Below are positions 8,001-17,400 of a stretch of DNA of 64,000 bases, piece after piece. The stretch is from Flavobacterium urocaniciphilum (GTDB lineage Bacteria > Bacteroidota > Bacteroidia > Flavobacteriales > Flavobacteriaceae), in contig NZ_FOEI01000007.1 of the NCBI RefSeq assembly GCF_900110615.1, positions 1 through 64,000 on the forward strand, in the 5' to 3' direction. The notes under the pieces were generated by a model that had not been told where the DNA came from, ran no database searches, and saw only the letters and a list, made by a program, of their open reading frames with translations. Each line of letters begins with the position of its first letter. Position 1 is the stretch's first letter. A program made the translations under genes and the position numbers.

Positions 8001-8570
8001 GTCGTCTAAAATAATTCCTGCACCTGAAACAAATTCTACTCCAGTATCATAATCTGATAATGTGATTGTAGTGTTGTCTTCAGTTGCCATTACACTCGAG
8101 ACAAAGTTTCTAATATTAATATCTCCACCTTGTGGAGTGCTTCCTAATCTAAAATCAGTTCCAATTCCTGGTCGACCTTTAGAAATCAACGTTTCAGCAT
8201 GATTTTGATGTCTCATTCTAAAACTTACATAAAAGTCCTTTGGTCCTTGAAGAATAAGTCCTTTGTCGCTATTAACTACGTTTACATCACTTACATCCAA
8301 AAACATGCTTGTAGGCTGACCGTTTCCTATTTCGATTACCGTTGGATTAGTTTGAGAAACTGAAAAAGGCGATCCAGGAATTGGTGTTCCATCTCCAGTT
8401 GTAACTTGTACTAAAAAAGGTGTAGCTTCAGGTGTCGAAATATAAATATAATGGTCTTGAATTGCCGATGCGTCTCTTGAATGCAATGGCGGAATCCAAT
8501 GTTTACTACTTAATTGGGCTTGAGATATAAATAGAGTAAATAGTGTAAGTATATGAATGAATTTTTTCAT
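5091..8570 (-). CDS. Giant T9SS cargo protein with type B sorting domain
   Basis: The 1159-residue exported protein has an N-terminal signal peptide (MKKFIHILTLFTLFISQAQ). Residues about 20-470 contain HWIPPLHSRDASAIQDHYIYIS and repeated beta motifs (KPVAVNTGNATGG, KPVFAYQLIGGD) typical of the IgGFc-binding-like N-terminal domain. Residues about 470-1075 hold several Ig-like/adhesin repeats, three of them sharing a CDD-DFNLT-Y-A-W-R-ENGC pattern. The last 84 residues, starting NYFTPNGDGYNDIWN, form a gliding-motility-associated type B sorting domain ending in HFTLKR. It is therefore secreted through T9SS and held on the cell surface, probably as an adhesin or matrix protein. Binding specificity is unknown. 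A -7-like TAAATTTG (8596-8589) precedes it. Confidence 0.92.
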   Translation of the reverse strand: MKKFIHILTLFTLFISQAQLSSKHWIPPLHSRDASAIQDHYIYISTPEATPFLVQVTTGDGTPIPGSPFSVSQTNPTVIEIGNGQPTSMFLDVSDVNVVNSDKGLILQGPKDFYVSFRMRHQNHAETLISKGRPGIGTDFRLGSTPQGGDINIRNFVSSVMATEDNTTITLSDYDTGVEFVSGAGIILDDTQTFTLNQGQTIVFSGYTDVPSNYYGFIGASLTATKPVAVNTGNATGGVSNNGSDFTLDQIVASSQIGTEYIFIEGNGLPEMESPLIIADSDNTEIFVNGSTVASTVLNAGEYYLVPNSQFQGTNNRNIYVKSSKPVFAYQLIGGDDSTPTSGLNFIPPLSCFFQNSVYIPAINQIGNTFYNADLMILTYSNATITVNGNPISTSLAQTVLGNTDWVTYRISGYTGNVNVVSTGPLAVGVFGASGAAGYAGYYSGFGSAPQDTPVTVCSSTTTNLFDAIIGNPGPGGTWTPPAGGAPLNGDIFDPAINIPGEYIYSFTKTCNTSLTFLSVKVNVTVAQANNAGTNTTKNTCKNAAPFDLFALLGTGVTVGGTWSPALASGTGVFNPAVDASGTYTYTIPANGVCPPLSSNVVVTNYDLPTILPITDFKVCDNGSDGNDTNGQTTFNLALKINEILNSQTDLSVTFHLLESDALLGTNAISNYTGSNRLIYVRILNTLTNCFNTTSFNVVVTPLPTIDDEITLYQCDDDTDAVTDFNLTEANGLISTQTNLTFKYYASQANALNDIAPFTNDTSYNAANGSVVWSRVENENGCVRVSKVNLVVSVTQIPSTFVPYILEQCDDYIDASDPDDDGIDYFDLNIATNDPVNGILSVFPSSTNLIVTYYESQTDALAEINPIDTTDPDGYRNITPNLQTIWVRIDSNINNACVGLGPYVTLKVNPLPDVNILNFYTLCVEPGTGNGNYIVNATPLTPGTYTYVWTPTNPDTIGGLESPIYDISQTGLYKVTVTNTVTGCVKEDEIQVNISSAPESVEAELVSEIFSTGLATIEAIVIGGFGDYEYSLDGFFWQDSPIFTNLPNGVYTIIARDKNGCGELISNEITTISYPNYFTPNGDGYNDIWNITGLTLDFEAKIFIFDRYGKLMKQINPYSGGWDGTYNGNLVPSTDYWFKIEYKENGVTKEFRSHFTLKR

Positions 8571-8616
8571 TATTTTTTTAAATTTTCACAAATTTATTGT
8601 TTTTAAACCAAATATT

Positions 8617-11600
8617 CTAAAAAAACGCTCGTAACTGAATAGTTCCTGTGTGGATGCTTTTACTGGTTTCCGATTTTCGTCCTTGATAATTTATAGAAAT
8701 ATCTAAAAACTGCGTGATATTTTTTCTAAAAAGCAATTGCCAAGTAGTGTTTTTACCTTTTTGTAATCCTTCCAATAATTGAAATCCGACGGGTGAAGTT
8801 GCATTTCCTGTAAAATCATTATTGATGTAATTAAACATGCCACTCATACTCAATCCTTTTTCGGTGTTCCAATTAAAAGATGTTCCTAAAACTTGTTGTT
8901 GCAATTTTTCTAAATTTCCAATCGTGTTTTCTTTGGTATTGTTTTCATAAAAAATATCCCAACTTGCGTTCTGTGAGAATAAATACGATATTTTTGGCGT
9001 CCATTCCCATGATTTTAATTTGAAATTTCTTGTAGCATAATTATCTGAAACACTCTCAGAATTTGAAGTATTCGATGCCACTTGGAACAACCAAAATTTC
9101 TTTACTAGATGAACATATTGCAATTGATGACTTTTCACATAATTTTCCTGACTACCAAAATTTAATAAGTTTTTAATTGAACTGGAAATATATGTGTATG
9201 TTGTCGAATGCTTTTGTTTTCCTTTATTATAAAACAAACTATTTCTAAAATTATTGTTCAATCCAATTAAATCTTCTTCATTTTTTGTAAACGGATTCCA
9301 TTCAAAGGAATTCGAATTTCTTGCAATTTTTTTATCAATAATTAATGAAGTCTGATTGTAAAATTTCGAAAGTACTTTTTTAAATCCCGTTTCATTTTGC
9401 CATGCATTTCCATTAAAAGTTACCGTCTGGCTCAATTTATTTTGATAGGTTCTCAAAAACGTTTGATTCGGCAAAAAGATCTTTACATATTTCGCTAAAT
9501 CAGGAAAAGTTGCAATTTCAAATTCTTGTAATTCTTGAATGTTATTGTTGTTATAATCGTTCCACATATAAACTCCTCTTCCTGGATCAACTTCCAAATA
9601 AGTGAATTCTTGCTGTGCGATGCTTCCCGAAACATTTTCATAAAAAGTGGTGGTTTGAATCAACTGATTGAAAAATGAATCGGAATAATTTAATCGCGAA
9701 TTAATTGACGGTTCTGTAGCGCGACCATCCGTAAATTTCAACGTTCTGTAATTGAAGAAAATACCCAAACTTCTTCTGTCGTTTTTAATCAATTGCGATT
9801 TTAAATACGATGAAAAAGAAGTGTTTACACGTTGTAATATGTTGTTTTGAATACTGTCGTTGTTTCGAACTAAATAACCAATTTCTGTAAAAACTTTTGT
9901 GGAATCACCTCGACCAATAAAATTCCCAAATTCGGTAAATCGCTGACTAAAATTACTCAACGTTTGGGTTTGTGCAATTAGTTCTTTACTGTTTTCGTTT
10001 CTTACACTTCCTCCGATATAATTTTTTTGGAAATGGTATTTGGCAACCGTATGATTTCTAAAAAAATCTGATTTACTATAATCGCCTTTGCTGTTCATCA
10101 AACTGGTTTGAGTTTGAAAAAGTAAGGTTTTGTTTTTTGCAATGGCTGTGAAACTATGTTTGTTACCCGAAAAATTAGTAGAATAATCGAGTTTTTCAAA
10201 TTGATATTTCCCTATCGTAATCCATTTGATAGAATCTTGAACTACAGAATTAAATTCTAATCCTCCTGTTAATAAAACCTGATTTCCTAACGGATTTGTA
10301 ATGTTCCAATCTCGATTAAATTCGATATTATACAAACGCTCAATTGGTTTGAAATTTTCTTGAATGTAATTGATGTTTCCAAACGTATTTACAGCAATGC
10401 CTTTTGAAAATATTTGTTGTTTGATGTTTAATTTTGTTGCAAAACCTTGATTGTTAGCATCGTCTATATCGGAATACAAGTTTTTATCGTTGTTGGAAAT
10501 GGCAATTTCCGCATCAATATTCGTTTTTTCTGTAGGTGCATAACTACTTACTATTGTTGCAATTTGAATTTTTGTTGGCGCAATTAATTTCACAATCGGT
10601 TCGTAATTTCCTTGGGGAATTCCAGCTATAGGCGCAATGTATTCGTAAATTTTTCCAATAGTATTATTGCTCGCTAACACATAATTTCCTTGATTATTTC
10701 CCACAAAAGTGAATTTCACTTGATAAAGTGTTTGTGTAGGATCGGTTGAAAATTCAAAAATTTCTTCTAAACCAATAAGCGTTTTTTTATACAAAATTTT
10801 ATTTTCCGAATAACTGTCTTCATAAGCAGATGGCGCATTCATTAAATTTTGATTGTCGCCAGCAGCTTGTAAAATTTGGACTTGTTCTTCCGATAAATTT
10901 TGTTGTAACGGTTGGTTTTTTACATCGTTTTCCGAATATACATACGTTCCGATACTGAATTTTTCGCCCTCAAATTGGTAACCACCATAACTTAAAAAAC
11001 GCGTGAAATTTCTATCTGAATATTGATATTCAACCACAATTCGCATTTCGGATGTAATGGGGAAAGTTGCATTGAAAATAATTTCTCCGGCATTATAATC
11101 GATAATGTAATCTTTGTTTTCGCCACGTTCTTTCAAAATTCCGTTCACGTATACACGTTCCGAACCTGAAATAATCAACACATACAATTCGTTGTTATTA
11201 CCTCGTAATTTATACGGACCTTGATTGCCTTCTTGACCGGTAAAATTACTTCTGGCATATTGTCCGCGTACCAATGAAGCCGCAAAAAACAAATCGTTTT
11301 TATTGGTATTTCCCCAATTGAAATGCGACGATAATCCTTGTACTTTTTTATTGAAATTTAAAAAGGAAGTTTTACGGTTTTCTAAGAATAAATCTCCGGC
11401 TCTAACATTCCAATTTTTAGAAGAAAGCTCAATAAAAATTTGATCAAATTCGTCTAGTTTTTGCGAATAACCGCCTTCTTGTAACGGAATATTACTGTCT
11501 TGAATGGATGCTTTTAAAGTGACATTGTCCGATAATTTACCTGAAATTTGTAAATCTAAATTCGAATTCAATACCGTATTTTGATTGTTTCCTACAGTAA

Positions 11601-12024
11601 TTCCTCTAGAAATACTTCCGTTGGTTTGCAAACCGTTGAATAATTGTGTTGGTTTTTTATTGTTTTCCGAAAAGGTGAGTAATTGTCCGGCTTCATTCGG
11701 AACAATTTTACTATCGTCGTAAATGGCATAGGTTTTCGTTAAGAAATTCGGCAAACGCGAATATTCAATTCGAACCGAATCGGTAAATTCTTTTTTGAAA
11801 AGTAGTTTTTTGGTTTGGTAATCGAATCGGTAAAAAGAAGTGTCAATTTCTTGGTTGTTGAAAGTGTAAATTTTAAAGGAATTCGGATTTAAAGCGACAC
11901 TATCAATTTGAATTTCGGCTTTCGTATAAACTAATTTCTTTCTTTGAAATGCCTGATTTTTCTCCTGACCAAAACCAACAGAAAACAGTGTTAAAAAGAA
12001 TAGTAAGTAAATGCGTTTATACAT
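8617..12024 (-). CDS. Large outer-membrane beta-barrel protein, function unknown
   Basis: The 1135-residue protein has a signal peptide (MYKRIYLLFFLTLFSVGFGQ). It contains a beta-sandwich-like N-terminal region (to about residue 140), then GSISRGITVGNNQNTVLNS and DLQISGKLSDNVTLKASIQD. Hundreds of residues of alternating aromatic/polar beta-strands follow, ending in TGTIQLRAFF, whose terminal Phe is the usual outer-membrane barrel signature. The NGLQTNGSISRGI and ISGKLSDNVTLKASI patterns recall the very large T9SS translocon protein SprA, but this protein is less than half its length. I know it only as a conserved unannotated Bacteroidota barrel. It lies 51 bp downstream of the GHMP kinase and may be transcribed with it. 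Confidence 0.82.
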   Translation of the reverse strand: MYKRIYLLFFLTLFSVGFGQEKNQAFQRKKLVYTKAEIQIDSVALNPNSFKIYTFNNQEIDTSFYRFDYQTKKLLFKKEFTDSVRIEYSRLPNFLTKTYAIYDDSKIVPNEAGQLLTFSENNKKPTQLFNGLQTNGSISRGITVGNNQNTVLNSNLDLQISGKLSDNVTLKASIQDSNIPLQEGGYSQKLDEFDQIFIELSSKNWNVRAGDLFLENRKTSFLNFNKKVQGLSSHFNWGNTNKNDLFFAASLVRGQYARSNFTGQEGNQGPYKLRGNNNELYVLIISGSERVYVNGILKERGENKDYIIDYNAGEIIFNATFPITSEMRIVVEYQYSDRNFTRFLSYGGYQFEGEKFSIGTYVYSENDVKNQPLQQNLSEEQVQILQAAGDNQNLMNAPSAYEDSYSENKILYKKTLIGLEEIFEFSTDPTQTLYQVKFTFVGNNQGNYVLASNNTIGKIYEYIAPIAGIPQGNYEPIVKLIAPTKIQIATIVSSYAPTEKTNIDAEIAISNNDKNLYSDIDDANNQGFATKLNIKQQIFSKGIAVNTFGNINYIQENFKPIERLYNIEFNRDWNITNPLGNQVLLTGGLEFNSVVQDSIKWITIGKYQFEKLDYSTNFSGNKHSFTAIAKNKTLLFQTQTSLMNSKGDYSKSDFFRNHTVAKYHFQKNYIGGSVRNENSKELIAQTQTLSNFSQRFTEFGNFIGRGDSTKVFTEIGYLVRNNDSIQNNILQRVNTSFSSYLKSQLIKNDRRSLGIFFNYRTLKFTDGRATEPSINSRLNYSDSFFNQLIQTTTFYENVSGSIAQQEFTYLEVDPGRGVYMWNDYNNNNIQELQEFEIATFPDLAKYVKIFLPNQTFLRTYQNKLSQTVTFNGNAWQNETGFKKVLSKFYNQTSLIIDKKIARNSNSFEWNPFTKNEEDLIGLNNNFRNSLFYNKGKQKHSTTYTYISSSIKNLLNFGSQENYVKSHQLQYVHLVKKFWLFQVASNTSNSESVSDNYATRNFKLKSWEWTPKISYLFSQNASWDIFYENNTKENTIGNLEKLQQQVLGTSFNWNTEKGLSMSGMFNYINNDFTGNATSPVGFQLLEGLQKGKNTTWQLLFRKNITQFLDISINYQGRKSETSKSIHTGTIQLRAFF

Positions 12025-12075
12025 GAAGTAAAAGTAATGATAATTGTATAAACGTGAAAATATTGGTTTTTGTAT

Positions 12076-13008
12076 CTACGACAATATCATCTCTTCATAA
12101 CTCAAAACCGTTTCATATCCATTTGAAAGAAAATATTGAGTTGGATTTTCATTGGAAAGCACCATTACAAAGTCGCCGCCCCAAGCGCCCAAACTTTTTA
12201 TTGTACCTGTGAAGTTATTGAAAAGTCGTTCTTTTACGGTTTGCATTTCCAAAATATTGCTTAAAATAACTTCATGATGATTTAGTAAATCTTCAGCTTC
12301 GTTAAAACTATCAGTTGCGATAATCTTTTCCGTTATTTTAGAAATAGTTGCAGTATTTTTTTCTAAAAACTGTTGTTTGTTCATGTAATTCTGAATCGCA
12401 TGTCGGCTATTTTGCTTTTTATTCAAATACACAAAATAGATGTTTTTTGTAAATTCTGGATGAAAAGTTACGGCTTCTACAATTGGTTTTTCATTTTCCA
12501 GCTGATAAATAATTGCGGTATTATTTTGTGCGCAAGCAATATCGTACCCGCTACCACCGAAACTTTTTCGTAATAATTCAAACGCATCAATTTCTAACCA
12601 TTGCGCAATATTGTTAATTAAAGTTGAAGAAGTTCCTAAACCCCAATTTCTAGGAAACGTTAATTCCGTTTCAATTTTATAGCCTTTTTTCGCTTTTAAA
12701 AATTCAGGATTCTGAAGATTCGCTTGGTGTAAAATTTCTACTAAAGTATGTTTAATGGGATGTTCTTCTTCGAAGTCTTTCTTTAAAATGACATCTTCAA
12801 AAGTTAGTTCCGTTTCAAACCAAATACTTTCATCAGCATCAAAACTAGTCCAAACAATTTTTTGTTCCTCAATTGGTGAAACGTGTAAATTTTGTCCATA
12901 CTTCGTTGGTAGTGCTAACGATTTGGCTCCGTTTAACACTACATATTCTCCTGTAATGAGTAATTTTCCGTTGGAGTAGAAGGTTTTTTTGTTAACCATA
13001 TAAGTCAT
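12076..13008 (-). CDS. GYDIA-type GHMP kinase (mevalonate-pathway candidate)
   Basis: The 310-residue protein of the galactokinase/homoserine/mevalonate/phosphomevalonate kinase superfamily has FYSNGKLLITGEYVVLNGAKS at the N-terminus (substrate loop). The ATP-binding motif is PRNWGLGTSS (119-128), followed by GSGYDIACA (152-160), which gives the GYDIA subfamily its name, and SLGAWGGDFV near the C-terminus. It lies directly downstream of HMG-CoA reductase, which argues for phosphorylating mevalonate or phosphomevalonate on the way to isopentenyl diphosphate. The precise step is inferred. The start could also be the ATG at 12999. The 109-bp gap to mvaA holds a nested palindrome (13026-13056). 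Confidence 0.85.
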   Translation of the reverse strand: MTYMVNKKTFYSNGKLLITGEYVVLNGAKSLALPTKYGQNLHVSPIEEQKIVWTSFDADESIWFETELTFEDVILKKDFEEEHPIKHTLVEILHQANLQNPEFLKAKKGYKIETELTFPRNWGLGTSSTLINNIAQWLEIDAFELLRKSFGGSGYDIACAQNNTAIIYQLENEKPIVEAVTFHPEFTKNIYFVYLNKKQNSRHAIQNYMNKQQFLEKNTATISKITEKIIATDSFNEAEDLLNHHEVILSNILEMQTVKERLFNNFTGTIKSLGAWGGDFVMVLSNENPTQYFLSNGYETVLSYEEMILS

Positions 13009-13025
13009 GCAAGTTTTTTCAATTT

Positions 13026-13056
13026 AACTTAAAACTTTATAAAGTTGAATTAAGTT
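13026..13056. promoter_or_regulatory. Nested palindrome upstream of the GHMP kinase
   Basis: AACTTAA (13026-13032) and TTAAGTT (13050-13056) enclose a perfect 14-bp palindrome (13033-13046). It lies 18 bp upstream of the kinase ATG and could be an operator or weak hairpin. The AT-rich context makes a chance origin possible. Confidence 0.3.
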
Positions 13057-13117
13057 TTTACTTTGTAAATTTAATTTTAGTCAGGCATATAAATTTAAGC
13101 TTATATGACTTATATGT

Positions 13118-14422
13118 TTATTTTTTTCTCAAACTTTCCAAATAATCCACCACCAAATTATGCGAAACCGTTTTACTTTCAAAATGAGCAATAACTTGTT
13201 GTTTTTCTTCTTTTGTGGCTTGGTGTTGGTTTAAAATATTGTTCAAGTGCATTTTCATATGACCTTGTTGAATTCCAGACGTTGTTAACGAACGCAACGC
13301 AGCGAAATTCTGTGCTAATCCGGCAACGGCAATAATTTCCATTAATTCCGTAGCTGATGGATTACCTAACATTTCTAATGAGAATTTTACTAATGGATGT
13401 AAATTCGTTAAACCACCTACGGTTCCTAATGCTAACGGCACATCTAACCAAAAAGAAAAGATTCCGTTTTCTATTTTGGCATGAGATAAACTCGTGTATT
13501 TTCCATCTTTACTGGCATATGCATGAACACCTGCTTCAATCGCGCGGAAATCGTTTCCAGTGGCTAAAACCACGGCGTCAATTCCGTTCATGATGCCTTT
13601 GTTATGTGTAACCGCCCTATAAGGTTCTACTTCAGCAATTTTGACTGCGGTTACAAACTTTTGAGCAAATTCTTCGGCAATGATGTTTTTATCTTCGTTT
13701 AATTCGGAAACCGGACAAGAAACTTCTGCTCGAACGACACAATTCGGAACAAAGTTGCTCAAAATACTCATTACAATTTGAATTGAAGTAATGCCAAAAT
13801 CTTCCGATTTATCTTTTAACGTTTTGGCAAATTGTTCTAAACACGAATTGATAAAATTCGCACCCATACTATCTTTCGTTTGGAACGTAGCATGAAGTTG
13901 GTAATAATTTTCTAATTCGGCAGTTTTGTCAACTAAAACAATATCTGAAATTCCACCGCCACGCTTTTGCATGTTTTTGGTAATGCCTTCTGTTTCAGAA
14001 AGTAAAAATGGTTTTACGAATTGGAAATATTCTGTCAATTTTGCTTTATCACCTTCGTATAAAAAGTGAACTTGACCAATTTTTTCAGTTCCTAAAATAG
14101 TAGTTTTGAATCCGCCACGCGAACCCCAAAATTTAGCCGCTTTACTGGCTGCTGCAACAACCGAACTTTCTTCAATAGCGAAAGGAATCGTATAGTTTTT
14201 TCCGTTAATAGTGAAGTTTGGTGCCACACCTAATGGTAAATAGAAATTTGTAATGGTGTTTTCTATAAACTCATCGTGTAATTTTTGAATATCGGTGTTT
14301 TGATTCCAATATTGTAAAAGTATATTTTTTGCTTGAGTAGGATTGGCAAAATAAGTTTGAGCAATCCAATCAATTTTTTCTTCTTTAGTTAGTTTCGAAA
14401 AACCGATTTTATTTTGAGTCAT
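13118..14422 (-). CDS. mvaA: Hydroxymethylglutaryl-CoA reductase, class II
   Basis: The 434-residue enzyme catalyses the interconversion of HMG-CoA and mevalonate. It shows the class II (bacterial, degradative-type) layout: PFAIEESSVVAAASKAAKFW with the catalytic Glu near 84-85, then RGGF, a long dinucleotide-binding domain and THNKGIMNGIDAVVLATGND with the catalytic Lys and Asp. The catalytic His lies in a C-terminal GIQQGHMKMHL segment. Although this class was first described in mevalonate breakdown, in Bacteroidota it supplies mevalonate for isoprenoids (quinones, carotenoids). The following gene is a GHMP kinase. A possible -7 element (TACTTTTG, 14448-14441) lies 18 bp before the ATG, without a clear -33. 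Confidence 0.93.
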   Translation of the reverse strand: MTQNKIGFSKLTKEEKIDWIAQTYFANPTQAKNILLQYWNQNTDIQKLHDEFIENTITNFYLPLGVAPNFTINGKNYTIPFAIEESSVVAAASKAAKFWGSRGGFKTTILGTEKIGQVHFLYEGDKAKLTEYFQFVKPFLLSETEGITKNMQKRGGGISDIVLVDKTAELENYYQLHATFQTKDSMGANFINSCLEQFAKTLKDKSEDFGITSIQIVMSILSNFVPNCVVRAEVSCPVSELNEDKNIIAEEFAQKFVTAVKIAEVEPYRAVTHNKGIMNGIDAVVLATGNDFRAIEAGVHAYASKDGKYTSLSHAKIENGIFSFWLDVPLALGTVGGLTNLHPLVKFSLEMLGNPSATELMEIIAVAGLAQNFAALRSLTTSGIQQGHMKMHLNNILNQHQATKEEKQQVIAHFESKTVSHNLVVDYLESLRKK

Positions 14423-14461
14423 TGTAATTAAATTCTAATGCAAAAGTAGTAAATAATGCGC

Positions 14462-17400
14462 TTATATTCTTTCGGTCCATTTGAATAGTTTTTCTTCGAA
14501 TAAATCTTTGTCGAGTGGCTTAACAATGAAATCAGACATGCCAATTTCTAAACATTTTTCTCTTTCACCAGTAAATATACCCGCAGTTAAAGCAATGATA
14601 ACCGCATTTGGATTCATTTTTAATATTTCTTCAGAAGCTTCATAGCCGTTTTTTACAGGCATTTGAATGTCCATAAAAGTAATGTCGGGATCATGTTTTT
14701 GGTAAAGTTCAACGCCTTCTTTACCGTTTTCCGCTTCATAAATAATTGCTTTTGGAATTTTATTTTTAATCAACGTTTTCGTCAATAGCATATTTATTTT
14801 ATTGTCTTCTACAATTAACACTTTTTGAATTGTTGAATTCGGTACTTTTTCAATATCATTAAGAATCACTTCTATGTCGTTGATACTGTTTCTTAAATTG
14901 CTTAAATCGTTTTGTAAGGAATCTATTTTAAATGGTTTTAAAATGATTTTGACTTTATCGCATAATAAATCTTCTACTTCACTTGAAATAATTGGTTGCA
15001 TGATGAAAATATAAAATCCTTCATCTTTTTGTTTTTGTAATAAATTTTTTAATTGTTCGTTTGTGATCGTATCATAGTCTACGAAAACAGCATCTAAGTC
15101 GAACAAATTAGCATTTTCAAAAGTATTGCTAAAACTGCTTTTGATGTTGAAAGCATTCAATTGCTTGTTTAAAACATCACCAGTTCTTTCATTTTTATCA
15201 ATAACAATTGCTTTTTGAATGATTGGGTTTTTAATTTTATTGTGCGTTGAACAGTATTTGGCTTCTACTTTTAATTCGAAATGGAAATTACTTCCTTTAT
15301 TAATTTCACTATCAATTACTAATTTCGATTTCATTAAATTCAATAACTTATTGGTAATCGAAAGTCCTAAACCAGTTCCGCCATAATTTCTAGTTGTAGA
15401 AGTGTCTTCTTGTGAAAATGCATCTAAAATTTTAGTTTGATTTTCTGGTTTTATACCAATTCCTGTGTCGATTACTTCAAATTTTAATTTTGTTTTTTTA
15501 CTTTTTTGATCTTTTGTTTGATTAGAAATAACTAATTCAATTTGACCTTGATGTGTAAATTTAACAGCGTTACTTAATAAGTTAATCAGAATTTGTTTTA
15601 ATCGAATATCATCTACGAAGATATCGCATGGTACATCATTTTTAATGTCGACAATGATTTCAATGTTTTTCTTATCTGCATTAAATTTTACTAAATCGAT
15701 AGTTTGATAAACAACATTGTACAGTTTTGTTTTTCTTGTATCTAATGAAAGTTTACCGGCTTCAATTTTAGAAATATCCAAGATATCGTTTACAATATCT
15801 AATAACGATTCTGCCGATTGATTTACAGTTTGTAAATATTCTTTTTGTAGTACATCCACTTTTGTATTTAAAAGTAACTGACTGAAACCAATTATTCCGT
15901 TTAATGGCGTACGAATTTCGTGACTCATATTCGCCAAGAATTCTGATTTAGATTTGTTAGAAGCTACCGCTAGTTCTTTTTCAATAATAGCTTTTTCAGC
16001 TTGTTTACGTTCTGTAATATCAATTAATACGCCTTCTAAATATTCGACTTTACCATCTTTTAAAATTCCTTCTCCGTATTCTTCAATCCAAACAATACTT
16101 CCGTCTTTTTTGACAATTCTACAAGTAATTTTATATGGTTTATTGTTTTTTATTGCTTCCTGAATAATTTTAATCGCATTTTTCTTATCGTCAGGATGAT
16201 ATAAATTATAAATATGGAAATCCGAATTAATGATTTCATGTTTTTTATAACCGGTTAAAACTTCAATTTCATCGTTTATGAAAATGATATTTCGATGTTC
16301 GTCTTCTTTAATAAGATAAACAGTTGCCGGAATATTATTCGCTAAAAGTTTAAATTTTTCTTCACTTTCTCGAATAGAATTTTCACTTTGAATTCGGTCA
16401 ATTGTAACCGAAATATTATTGGTTAACGTTTGAAGAATGTTTATTTCATCGGCACTCCATTCGCGTTCTGCTGTACAATCATCAAAACCTAAAAACCCAT
16501 AAAATACCTTTTTAATGAAAATAGGTAAAATAAGAATAGATAATATTGATTGTTCTTGTAAAATAGTTTTAAAAGCACCTTCAGGAATATCTTTTACAAT
16601 AGACATGTAAGGTTTGTTTTTTATGATAACTTCCATGAATTCTGGAAATAAATCATGCGGTATATTTTGTAATTGTGGATTATCAATTTCTTTTAAACTT
16701 TCTTCACTAGTCCATTCATAAAGTTGACTAAATTGATTTGTTTCTACATTATTGTTGAAATAATACACACGATCTACTTTGGTAGCCTCTCCAACAAATC
16801 GCAATGAATTTTCAAATATTTTTTCAATTTCTGTTGTTTGAAGCAGTGATTCAGTTGTTTTTGTAATGGATGTTAACAGATTACTTTTATAAATAATTTG
16901 CTTTTCCGCTTTTTTCCTTTTTGTAGTTTCTAATGCCAAAGTGATAATATCTGAAACCGTTCTGGCAAAATTGATTTCTTCTTCCGACCATTTTTTAATT
17001 TCTTTAGTGGCTTCAAAGCAAGTGATGGCTACTAATTGACCAGAAATGTATAATGGAATATCCAATAACGAACGGATGTCGAATTTTTTGAAATATTCTT
17101 TATGGAATTCAATAGTTTTTGAGTCGTTTTGAGTGTCAACAGATAATAATATCGGTTCGTTTTCAATGATTTCAAAATAACGAGGAAAATCTTTTTTGAA
17201 TAATCTTAAATCGCTATAATGTTTGTCTTCACTCTTTACGTAAATATTCGTTAAATCGATATAGTCATCGTAATTGTACCATAAACTCACACGATCGATT
17301 TCTAAACCAATTGAGGCTTCTTTAGTAATGTGTTCAATTAATTCTGCTGAAGTATTAAATTTTAAGAAATTTAAAGTCGCTAATTTATTAGAAACAGAAT

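Noticed and set aside
5091..8570. Frame-shifted or composite gene, because of the uneven repeats
   Set aside because: The reading frame is uninterrupted from signal peptide to the type B sorting domain, and repeat divergence is normal for such cargo.
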